From Dastarcus helophoroides (taxonomy: Eukaryota; Arthropoda; Insecta; Coleoptera; Bothrideridae): DNA of 64,000 bases. Location of the stretch: the NCBI GenBank assembly GCA_028583605.1, contig CM053330.1:29276598-29340597 (forward strand). Reading direction: 5' to 3'. Shown here piece after piece: positions 34,430 through 43,744 of this stretch. Under the pieces are notes generated by a model, which did no database searches, was not told where the DNA came from, and saw only the letters and a list, made by a program, of their open reading frames with translations. How positions within the stretch are numbered: the stretch's first letter is position 1; each line of letters starts with the position of its first letter. Both the position numbers and the translations under genes were made by a program.

Positions 34430-37400
34430 CAGGGGCGGCCTTTGGGGGTGGCAAGCAGGGCAACCGTCCGGGGCCTCGCTCTTGTAGGGGGCCTCGCGCA
34501 TCCGCGCAATAGCACGAATTCTAATGTTCATTTGAATTTCGAGCCGTAACCGCGCATTATAAAACTGGACTCGCTACTCCCTTGCGTGGTAGTTATCGCG
34601 TTAATATCTGTCTCATTCGCTCCAATGAATGTTCCTTTCCTTCTCTTTCACATTGACGAAATTTCGTACCAGTGCCACAAGTGCTGCCAACTGCAAGGGC
34701 TAAACAAAATCTGATAGTACTCCATTTTCGATTCACGAATTTCGTTTACGATTCGGGGAATTCCCTTGTTTCATTTCAGCTGTCAACTGTCGTCGGATTA
34801 TGCTTTTATATTAGAGCAGTCGTCATCATTTCTAAATCCCTGATCCTTTTAAGACATTAATGCACCTTATTTATCATGATTAATAGTTTGTTATCTTTGT
34901 GTTTAAAAATTGAAGAACAAAACTTGTCCCCTGAAGCCAAGAAGGATTTTTTTGAAGATACCCAAGGACCGGTCCGTTCCACCAAAAAAAAATCTTTGTG
35001 TTTATTAATTTTTCTTAATTTCCAATAAACAATTTTAAAAGTCCAAATATATTTATTTATGACTTTGCATTTCTAGTCAAGCATCATCATTGAAATTCAT
35101 AAGCGTAGGCAGGATTTAGTTCAGGGAGGGGCAAGATTCATTTTAAAACATTAATAAAAAAAGAAAACCGAAAAACGTTCCGAGTATATGTATATTTTCA
35201 TTTAGCCACATGAACTGAGTAATCGAATTTTCAGATTAACTTAGAAATTTGGAAATAGAGTCGAACTTTGCGAAAACAGTCAGAAAATTGAATCTAAAAT
35301 AAAAACCGATCCTTTCGGAAAACTTTAAAAACTATCCAAATTTCGAAGATTTCAAAAAATAACGATTTTAAAAAATACCGTCGAAATGTCGAGAAAAAGG
35401 TTGAAATCTCTTAAAGAAAAGTGAACATTTTCAAGAGAAATTTTAATTCTGAAAGAGACGAGGAAAAACGAATTTTGGGAAAAAGTCGGAATGTTTAGAA
35501 ATCCGTGTTTAAAATAAAATTCTAACCTTTCGAAAAATCTCAAAAATTTTTGAAAATTCGAAAAAATTATATTTTAAAGGTGGAATTTTGTGAAAAAAAC
35601 ATGTAATTTTCAAAAAAAGTTGGAACTTTGAGAAAAATTTTTCACTGTAAACGGAAATTTTCTATTTCTAGTAGGAGTCAAAATTTCCAAAATAAGACAA
35701 CTTTTGAGAAACATGAAATTTTCGGAACTTAAATTTGAAAAAAAATCAGAAGAAAACGAATATAAAAAAAATTATAGTTCAATTTCGAGAGAAAAATGTA
35801 GAATAAAGTCATAATTTCCAAAGCGACCAATTTTTTTGAAAAAACGCTATTTTGGGAAAGGATTTTTTTAGAAAACCGAAATTGAATAAAAACCCAACCT
35901 TTCAGAAGAACTCGAAATTTCTAAATATGCCAAAATATTTCCAAAGACCAAATGTTGTGAAAAAATTTGCAATTTCCAAAAACGCTTTTCTCGAAATGTT
36001 TACTTTTTCATTCTAATTTTGACATAATATTTAAATTTCAATAAAGAAATTGAATGTACAAGAAATCTTTTTCTCGAAATTACCAAAAAATATTTTTCGC
36101 AACATTTTTAATTTTTGATAATATGCCGACCTAATTTAGAGAAAACAGACGTATTTCGAGAAAACTGAAATTTAAAGGAAAAGCCAATTTCGAGGAAAAA
36201 GTCCAGAAAGTTCCAGAAACTAAAACATGGCATTTTGAAATTAAAGTCAATATTTCGAAAATAAGGCGAAATATGAAGATGAAATTTCTAGTCAAATTTA
36301 AAAAAGTCAAATTTTAAAAAAATAACAAATATTCAGAAAACTGGCCTAATTTTGATAGAAAAAATGATTTCCGAAAGAAGAGCCCAAACAGTGGAATTTT
36401 GAGAATAAAGTCGAAATTTCTGAAAAGACGAAATTAGACTAATTTTAAGAGAAATTCAAAATTTTCAGCAAAGTTGAAAATCGAATTTCGATATAAAAAT
36501 ATCGGGAAAAAGGCAAGTTTTAAGAAACATGTTAAAAGTTCTGAAAAATCAAATTCCAAATGATCAAAATGTTCAGAAAAACCCGATGTTAATAAAAATA
36601 AAGGAATTAAAAAAAAAAGAAATCTCTGAAAAGCAGTCGACATTTCTAGAAAAACTTCCAAATAAAGCATCAAAGATCAAAATTTTCCAGAAAAAAATCA
36701 AACTTAAAGAAAAAGTGCAACTTTGAGAATAACCGTCCGCTTGTGGAAAAAACGAGTCTTGAAAAAAAAGTCAAAATCTTAAGAAAGATACGAATTTCCA
36801 GGAAAAATATTTAGTTTTCCGGAAACATATAGGATGGGATTTCAGGATAATTTTAAATTTGCGAAAAAAGGCGGATTTTGAGAAAAATATCAAAGTTTCG
36901 ATTTTTCTAAATTTGTTTTTTTTTGAAAATTTCGATTTTTTTCCCTTGAAAAACAAAAAAAAGATCGGCATTTTGAAAAAAAAAGTCAAAGTTTAGTAAA
37001 CACTCGAAATTCTTCAGAGAGAGTCAAATTTTGTCGAAATTTTGGAAAAAGGACAAATTTTGAGAAACATGTAATTTTTAGATTTTTCTCTTGAGCGCTT
37101 GCATCAGAAGCAGACATGCAGTTCTGCCCTAACCTGAGTCAGAAAATGTCCAATATTGAAATAATCGTTGAAATTTTGAACAAGTTGTATTTCCCATTCC
37201 AGGGGACATTTTCTCGGAATTTTTGTCTTTTTACAAAATTTCTAAAAAAGCCATTATAAAAATTTCCAGATAAATATTGTTATCAAAAAATCGATCAAGT
37301 TTTAAGTAAAAGGGTAAATCTTGATAAAGAAAGTCGAGATTTTCAGAAAATCAAAGTTTAAAGAGAAGTCAAAGTTTCCGGAAAAAACTAATTTTGAGAA

Positions 37401-37779
37401 ATAAAACGATGAATTTTTAGATAAAAATTCAAAATTTTTAGTTAAGTTGGATTCTGATAAAATAAATCGAATTTTAGGAATACATTTGAAATTTCCAAAA
37501 AAATTTATGAAAAAAGACGAATTTCGTGAAATAAGTCGAAATTTCGAGAAAATATCAATAGCTTAAAGAAGGACGACTTTTGTCGAATGAACATTTTTTA
37601 GAGGAAGTCTCCTCAGTTCAATATAAATTTTCGTTAACCACACGAGCTGGAGGGGGGTGGGGCAAGCGCCCTACCGTGCCCTATTTTGACTACGTCTATG
37701 TTAAAACTAATTCCACAAAGACGAAGGCCTCTTAAAGATCTACCCGCCCGAAGCCTTGCAATGGCTAAGGCCGCCCCTG
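34430..37779. mobile_element. hAT-like non-autonomous element, copy 1, with perfect 8-bp target duplication
   Basis: The termini CAGGGGCGGCC and GGCCGCCCCTG are inverted repeats of hAT type. Both sides carry GACTTTGT (34422-34429 and 37780-37787), a perfect 8-bp duplication. The first 600 bp and last 150 bp are GC-balanced; the interior (35.2-37.6 kb) is A-rich GTCGAAATTTT array. No transposase is encoded. It lies inside the intron of the candidate peptide gene; subtracting it leaves an intron of about 0.8 kb. ORFs 35352 and 36434-36989 are array artefacts. Confidence 0.9.
34906..34992 (+). mobile_element. Short poly(A)-tailed retroposon
   Basis: An 87-bp insert between ATCTTTGTGTTTA duplications (34893-34905 and 34993-35005); the sister hAT element has the uninterrupted site near 23415. 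The sequence contains ACAAAACTTGTCCCCTGAAG, CCAAGGACCGGTCCGTTCCA and a terminal CC plus 9 A. It is homologous to 25389-25514 but lacks its middle part. Confidence 0.75.
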
Positions 37780-37985
37780 GACTTTGTTGAAAATATTCAA
37801 AACTGAAACAGAGCTTGAGCTACAGAAATGTCATTAAATTACCTTAGTTTCTGAGTCATATCTTTTGCAATTTATCATTTCGCCTAAGCTGCCTAAAACG
37901 ATAGATTGTGGATATGATGAAAAAATAAGGTATCAAATACAAGGTTATCTTCTTTGAATTAATATTACATTAGTAGTGATCTTAG

Positions 37986-38115
37986 GTATGGCAAACGAGC
38001 TTCGTTGGGACTACCCTACAGGAGAAGATTAAAAGAAGAAGTGACAATGCCAAGAGCTTTCGATTTGCTCTTCGGTCGACAACTGTACGACTTGCCCAAA
38101 GATGAAGATGAATAA
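37986..38115 (+). CDS. Candidate secreted peptide precursor, exon 2
   Basis: The acceptor GATCTTAG precedes 37986. The first base completes the Arg codon of exon 1, and the frame continues YGKRASLGLPYRRRLKEEV, then TMPRAFDLLFGRQLYDLPKD and EDE to TAA at 38113. YGKR supplies an amidation glycine plus dibasic convertase site, and RRR is a second potential site. The acidic tail is typical of prohormone spacer sequence. The other two frames are also open for part of this exon, so frame choice rests on phase agreement with exon 1. Poly(A) signal at 38198. Confidence 0.5.
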
Positions 38116-38822
38116 TGGAATAACGAAGTTTACTTCGAGTTGTTCAGCAGTATTACAACATTTTACATTATTCATGTAGTTAGGAATTATTCATTCTAAT
38201 AAAAGATCTATGTGTCGCATCTGTTATTTAATTAAAATAAATTATTGTAAATAAAAATGTCTTGACACACCTTATCTTATTAACCTTGGCATTAGTATAT
38301 TTTTGCCCCTTCACCACCACCATGCCAATAATAGAGCTACATATATTTTGGTATTCCAACTGAATACGTTTGGACAAAAAGGTTAAAAATAATTTTAACA
38401 TTTTCCTAAGAACTTCTTAAAAGTTTGGTGCCGATATGATTGGGGTATATTTCATTCAAATCTTTAATTAATTAAGAAACCAAGGCCAGTAGCCAGAAGT
38501 CTGAGTTTCTGAAACGTTCAGAAAGATTTTGGCGTCGGCTGTAACAAATTCAAATTGATTTAAAAAGTATAACCAACTGATATTAAAAGTTTAATAATGC
38601 CTCCTTGGTTTTAGTGGAAATTGTTTAGATATTATGAAATGGGCTAAAAAAAACAGTACAAATCCTTAGCTCTTTTATGTCTAATTATTTATTGAGTTTG
38701 AATGTTTCGGTTTCAATTTCTACAAAAATTAAACAAAGCATTTTTTTAATCAATCAAGATTCAACTTATTTTTTAAAATGAATTCTTAATATTACATTAA
38801 GTCAAACATGTTATGCATGGGT
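38116..38822. other. 3' flank of the peptide gene, intergenic
   Basis: 3' UTR to about 38220, then AT-rich unique DNA between two convergent genes. TTTATT near 38687 (AATAAA on the - strand) could serve the JHBP-like exon. Confidence 0.4.
38198..38203 (+). terminator. Poly(A) signal of the candidate peptide gene
   Basis: AATAAA about 83 bp after the exon 2 stop codon. Confidence 0.5.
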
Positions 38823-39103
38823 CTATTTTAGGAACAATCCCGTCGTAGGTATATTTTGCAAGAATGCATTGACAATCATAGACACAACCATCACGTAATC
38901 ATCTCCGTGTTCCTCCTGCACTTCATCAAAAATTTCCCTTTGGTGCTTCAAAAATTTGTCGCCCATCTCGTTAGAGAGTCCCTCGAAATTATATCTCATA
39001 TATTGCATCTCAAAAAACATTTTACAGTCGGTTACTTGTAAATATTTTTCTCCTCCTTTTTTAAACTGGTACAATTTACAATTTGTGTGAATAGTAAGAT
39101 GTT
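38823..39103 (-). pseudogene. JHBP/takeout-like unit A, last exon
   Basis: The acceptor TTTACTTTAG precedes 39103. The exon encodes HLTIHTNCKLYQFKKGGEKY, LQVTDCKMFFEMQYMRYNFE, GLSNEMGDKFLKHQREIFDE and VVSMIVNAFLQNIPTTGLF, ending in TAG at 38823. This is the C-terminal third of the juvenile-hormone-binding-protein/takeout superfamily (conserved NFEGL..LGD..NKFL.....E and a final IP...LF). Such proteins are secreted carriers of small hydrophobic ligands. The exon itself is open, but the preceding exon has lost its splice donor and frame, so the unit is probably a pseudogene. It is close to unit B at 58500-58780. Confidence 0.75.
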
Positions 39104-39160
39104 CTAAAGTAAATAAAAAAATGAATAATTGCAATAATTCATTGAATGCTTAATATTTAG

Positions 39161-39296
39161 TTAATCTGTGATCACAACGTCCACTTGCATTGACTTTTTC
39201 ACCCATTATTCTCCCTTGAAGAGCATATTCACCAATAAAACGAAAGTTTGGCATACCCAATACCAATTTGAAGGCATTTTTTTTTTCAAGTCAAAC
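39161..39296 (-). pseudogene. JHBP/takeout-like unit A, penultimate exon, frameshifted, donor lost
   Basis: It corresponds to 58836-58969 of unit B and encodes FKLVLGMPNFRFIGEYALQG, then RIMGEKVNASGRCDHRL. Two lesions are visible. A run of 10 A (minus strand, 39277-39286) where unit B has a shorter A/G-rich stretch shifts the frame by two bases between FDLK and NAFKL. The 3' splice donor is CT (39160-39159) where unit B has GT. Homopolymer length could be an assembly error; the donor change cannot be explained that way. Confidence 0.7.
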
Positions 39297-39970
39297 CTAA
39301 AACATTAATACAGTTAAAGCTTCTTATTCGCTGTTTCATTATTAGTGGTTTCAATATTCATGGGTCAAAAATTACAACCAATTTCTATACTCGCGGATAA
39401 AAATTTCGGATATCAAACACTAATTCTTATATTTAATACATAGGAACTATTTTTTTTTCATACCCTGCTTACATTGTATTTCTTATTTTATAGGCCCCAG
39501 TTTAACGACTTTTAATGTGCAGAGTGTCCCATTTTCGACACTTTTCGAGGGTCGACTTTTTCTCTAAGTGTCGACTGTTATGTAGCAAATTGAAGATTCA
39601 TTTGAATAATTTAAAAATTTGACTTTGAAAATTTTCACTCTTTTGAAAACTTAATTTTTTCTCAAAATTTCGATTTTTAAAATTTTCGAAATTTTTTCTC
39701 AGTATTTCTTCTTTTGTCATTAAATTTTGGCTTCATTTAGGATATGACTTTTTTCAGAATTTAAATTTTTTTCGAAATTTCAATTTTATGTGAAAATTTT
39801 GACTTTTTTTAGAAATTTTGACTTTTTCTCGAAGTTTCAATTTTTATATAGTAAATTAGCTATTACCTGAGACTTCATCTGCGCATTTAACTAAATAATT
39901 AGAATTTAACTGAAAAACGGTCCAAAATTAAAAAACGTTTTTAAATTCCTTAAAGTGAGGGATCAATATA
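39297..39970. other. AT-rich intron or intergenic DNA
   Basis: 39530-39860 is T-rich TTTCGAAATTTTGAC-type array. No gene. If unit A is one gene, this belongs to its large intron. Confidence 0.4.
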
Positions 39971-40896
39971 CAGGGTCCGGCACTGAAACTTTCTTTTTTC
40001 AATGAGACGTGAGGACGCTACTGGAGATGATTGCGGCGCGGCAGTGCTCTTAAAGAAGAACGTTGGTGGGGAGATTTATTTCTTAACTTTCCGAACGTGA
40101 TTTTGTTTCACGACAAAGGGCATGCGAAACGCTCCTTGATAATTTGCCCCCTGAAGCAGTTGTGTTTTTTAGTGATGAGGCACACTTCCACCTCTCAGGT
40201 TGTGTTAATAAACAAAATATGCGTTATTGGAGTGATACGAATCCTAGGGAAGTTCATCAGAGGCCTCTTCATGCGGATCGGGTCACAGTTTGGGCTGCAA
40301 TATCAACCTTGGGAATCATTGGGCCATATTTTTTTGAGGAAGACAATCGCACGGTTACGGTAAACTCTAAGCGTTATGTGGCAATGATTAATAACTTCTT
40401 TCTGCCAGCTCTTGAAAATATGGCTATAGGCGAAGTATGGTTTCAGCAAGATGGGGCCACGGGCCACACATCACGAATTTCGATGGCTGTTTTGCGAGAA
40501 AACTTTCCAGGGCGACTCATCTCCAACAGGGGTGACATATCGTGGCCGCCCGCTCGCCAGATTTAGCCCCATGCGATTTTTTTCTATGGGGCTACCTTAA
40601 ATCTAAAGTCTATAACAACCGTCCTGCAACTGTGGAAGAATTGAAAAACAATATTCGTCACGAGATAGCCAATATACCGGTTGCAATGCTCGAAAGAGTC
40701 CACATCAGCTTGAGAAATCGGCTACAACAATGCATCGACAGCAACGGTAGACACTTGTCAAATATTCTTTTTAAGACATCTTAATTTCAAACTTCCCATG
40801 TTATTGCTTAATACTAATAATAAAAAAAAATAAAATGTACAATTTATACCTTTATTTTTTATCTTTAAAAAAAGAAAGTTTCAATGCCGGACCCTG
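39971..40896 (+). mobile_element. Internally deleted Tc1/mariner-superfamily element
   Basis: Terminal repeats CAGGGTCCGGCACTGAAACT (left) and CAGGGTCCGGCATTGAAACT (right, inverted), each flanked by TA. At 926 bp it is shorter than full-length relatives: the transposase N-terminus with its DNA-binding domain is missing while the catalytic part is retained, so the deletion lies near 40.0-40.1 kb. Confidence 0.9.
40118..40784 (+). pseudogene. Tc1/mariner-type transposase, catalytic half
   Basis: LPPEAVVFFSDEAHFHLSGC contains the first Asp, VWFQQDGATGHTSR the second, and RSPDLAPCDFFLWGYLKSKV the third acidic region, 37 or 41 residues after the second depending on which Asp is used. It ends with RLQQCIDSNGRHLSNILFKT and a stop at 40782. 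A single-base indel near 40545 shifts the frame between SWPP and RSPDL. This type of transposase (SDEAHFHL, WPPRSPDL) is abundant in insects. No DNA-binding domain remains. Confidence 0.85.
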
Positions 40897-41135
40897 TATT
40901 TGTTTTAAGGTTTTAATTTGTTTCTGCAATAGATGGTGCTGCCGATCAAATATGCTTTTCCTATTTATGAAATTAGTTTAGATAAACGTAATTTAATTGG
41001 CTATGCACAGCTTTAAAGAGTTCGTGCAGATTGCAGTATCTTCTTTTGACTAAAGGGTTTATTAAACCCTATAAGTTTCGTCAAATTTAAAAAGAAAAGC
41101 TAAATTCAAATACACGAAATTATTCTGTAAGTTTT

Positions 41136-41455
41136 TTATGGAAGATGCTCAAAGGAACTAATAGGATTGATCCCCCCAAGGGCAAGATTTTTGAGGCACA
41201 CAAGACAGTCGGAGACAGCAAAATCCTGTGCGGTCCAGCTTGACACAGTGAGGACTTCTGTCTATAGAACTATAGAATTCTCTATAGAACTTCCAAGCAA
41301 TGGAACTTGTTACCGAACAGAATTTTCCCCAAAACTTACAACCTATTCTTGTTTAAGAAGACGGTTTATTTCCATCCATCCTTGTTTCCGCATCCTACTC
41401 GTGGTGCTTTGAAAGCATAATAAGGTTATCCTTTGCGAGTGGATTGAACTTAAAA
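41136..41455 (+). pseudogene. 3' end of the same LINE family as 29.0-30.8 kb
   Basis: KELIGLIPPRARFLRHTRQS, ETAKSCAVQLDTVRTSVYRT, then a diverged SCLRRRFISIHP and the 3' UTR TGCGAGTGGATTGAACTT followed by A-rich tail. It aligns with 29290-28990 in opposite orientation. It keeps CAG where that copy has TAG. It is 5'-truncated at about 41136, typical of incomplete target-primed reverse transcription. Confidence 0.8.
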
Positions 41456-42415
41456 AAAAATATAAATAAAATTCTATTTCGTGAAAAGTTTTAAAAACAT
41501 CCCATATAAAGTTAAATACACGAAAAATATGACAATAAGAACAAAACAAAATTGACAGGTTACCAAAAAATGTAGGAACCCGTAAATACTGAAGATCTGG
41601 CAACGGTCACAGCAGAGAAGCTGAGAAGAGAGGAAGTCGCGCCCTATCGCTTTATGACACTGTCAAACTGTCAATTTATTTCCTCTAAAAGAATCCTACT
41701 TACAAGTTACTTTAGATTTGAATCCTCCTCGTTAGATGACGTCGTCGTTAAGTCGTCATTGTCAAGCTTTGCATTTATTTACAGGGAAAATAAGTGGTGC
41801 CATATACACGAGAGTAGAAAATCAAGAAAGTTCGAGAGATCTGGCAACATTGAAGCGGACAAACAGATAAACAAACACACTTTGGCATTTATATACTAGT
41901 AAGGATACTAGAATACATTTATTTCTTTTGTATCCCTTTTGCTGAACTTTGTAAAGGAATTGGTTTGGCTAACCAATCATTCGGAATAGAGCAATAATTC
42001 TAGTAAATGTAATTCGAAAAATAATAAAAATATACCAATATTGCATTTGAAAAACCGTTTGTAACTTTGAGAACTATCTGTTTAATAAATTTTTGACAGA
42101 CAACGCACAGCCTAAACGGATGGGTCTAGGAGTAAGCAATTTCATACAGGTATTACCCATAATACGTAGGTGAGCACTAAGAGAGGAATTTTTAAAATTC
42201 AATTTGTAAGATAGTAAAAATGAGTATGGACGGACGAGCGATTTTTATGTAATGAATAATACATAAGATTGCATTTAAAGTTTCCTATAAACGTTGGGAG
42301 CTAATATTCTTGATCAACGTGCTATGTTTATCCAAATTTTTGCAGATATTCCGTGCATATTTTGTGTTTTTATAATTTTTTTGTTAACTTCAAGTTGAAA
42401 CTTCATATCTGAATA
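41456..42415. other. Intergenic or intronic; contains one dispersed repeat fragment
   Basis: 42098-42140 (GACAGACAACGCACAGCCTA and following) is an inverted match to 51800-51835, so a fragment of a dispersed repeat. Otherwise AT-rich DNA without recognisable genes. Confidence 0.4.
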
Positions 42416-42694
42416 GACAAATGACCAATTAAATGTTCTGAAATTAAAGAGTTAAACGTGCTTAAAATTGAAAATATGTACAACCGCAACCATAGACTAG
42501 TTTCGGCCTTCCTTAAGCCTCATCAATATGGTACGGTTCCAACTTAAAGCCGCTAGTCAGTCGTATAAGTATCCAAGAGAGTAAACCCCCATTGGGTGAC
42601 TTGCAATTGACTTTTAACTGTTTATTACGCAAACATTTTCAATTTTAAGCACGTTTAACTATTTAATTACAGAACATTTAATTAGTCATTTGTC
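42416..42694. mobile_element. Short inverted-repeat element carrying a hammerhead motif
   Basis: Arms of about 62 bp (42416-42478 and 42634-42694; AATTAAATGTTCTG and GTTAAACGTGCTTAAAATTG shared) in inverted orientation enclose 155 bp holding a hammerhead motif on the - strand. The arm sequences differ from those of the 17.4-kb element, but the plan (inverted arms plus one ribozyme, no ORF) is the same. Confidence 0.75.
42489..42532 (-). ncRNA. Hammerhead ribozyme motif with C3 to U change
   Basis: On the - strand: stem I ACCATA/TATGGT, extended beyond an internal loop by AACCG/CGGTT (to 42484-42537); core TTGATGA where the consensus is CTGATGA; stem II GGCTT/AGGCC with loop AAGGA; GAAA box; minimal stem III ACTAGT; cleavage triplet GTC. 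One transition away from consensus at core position 3, so probably weak or inactive. The longer stem I is notable because loop contacts there aid natural hammerheads. Confidence 0.7.
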
Positions 42695-43204
42695 GAACTA
42701 GATGAAAGTAAAATCATGCCGAGGACGTTTGTATCAATGGATGTTGCGATGCAACCCGTGATACAAGCTTTGCCTCATCTACGTTAACTTTGCAATTGCA
42801 ATCTAGTTTTTCATTAGATTCTAATGAAATTAGATTTCAATTGCATCGTAATAAACTTGTATATATTCGTATATACAAGGCTTCATATCTGAAGTCAAAA
42901 TTTCTAGATTAAAGTCGTAATGCGAGAATAAGGTCCAAAAAGTTTTGAATTTCTACAGAACTCTTTCTTCAAATTTTTAATTCAAAGGGAAAATTTGAAA
43001 ATTTCGAGTAGAAACTTTAAAAATGTTTCTTCACATTTCCATTTAAATGCCGCAATTTCTAAATTGAAACCACAATTTCGCTTGTGCTCTTTTGTCAAAA
43101 TTTCTATTTCTCGAAAATTCTTTTAAAATTCGATTTTTTTTGAAACTTTTCGATTTAAACTTAAAAAAATGCCAACTTTTAAACCGAAATTTGGTTAAGT
43201 CTGT
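42695..43204. repeat. Spacer and AT-rich array (target of the gag-only LINE)
   Basis: 42695-42890 is unique AT-rich DNA. 42900-43204 is array related to 14.9-15.5 kb and continues after 45055, so the LINE at 43215-45044 landed inside one copy of that AT-rich element. Confidence 0.5.
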
Positions 43205-43525
43205 AATTCGTGTTTCTTGGTCTTCCAATTCCCATGTGGGGTCAGCAATTCTTTCCTCTTACCCCTTCGTTGCTTTGTTCTTTCTAAGAACTTTGTCTCC
43301 TCTCGTTGTTTCTGTTTGCTTTTTTCGCCTCTCTAGAGATTCAGACCTTCCATGTCTGCCTCTATTTTTTCTGCAGACTTTACATATCTGCCCTTTTTAT
43401 GCCCTTCACTGAGAACACGTCTATGGAGCGCCTTGTTTTTCTTTCGCCTACTAGTCATTTGACCTAGCCCCCGGGGAAACCATGCAAAAACCCGGGGTTA
43501 GTAGACTGCTTCCTGTCTTCTTGTT

Positions 43526-43744
43526 TTACTTGACTATCGTCAGCAATTCCTGCATCTTCTCTATGAAGTTGTTAACTTCCTTTGGCGATACTCCTGAGCT
43601 CGAAAATTTCATTATTATGTCACACAAAATAATGCTTACCTTTGCCCCTTTGTCTTCTCTTTTTTTTCTTTTTGTTTTCACTCTCTTCTTCTTTCTTTGC
43701 CTTTCCGTCTTCTCTTTTTTATTTCTTCTTTTCGTTGTCTTCAT
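43526..43744 (-). pseudogene. Gag C-terminal piece in shifted frame
   Basis: A lysine/arginine-rich stretch (RRNKKEKTERQRKKKRVKTK) is followed by GVSPKEVNNFIEKMQELLTI. It overlaps the end of the main gag ORF in another frame and probably represents the original C-terminus after a frameshift in the A/G-rich tract near 43730. Confidence 0.5.
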
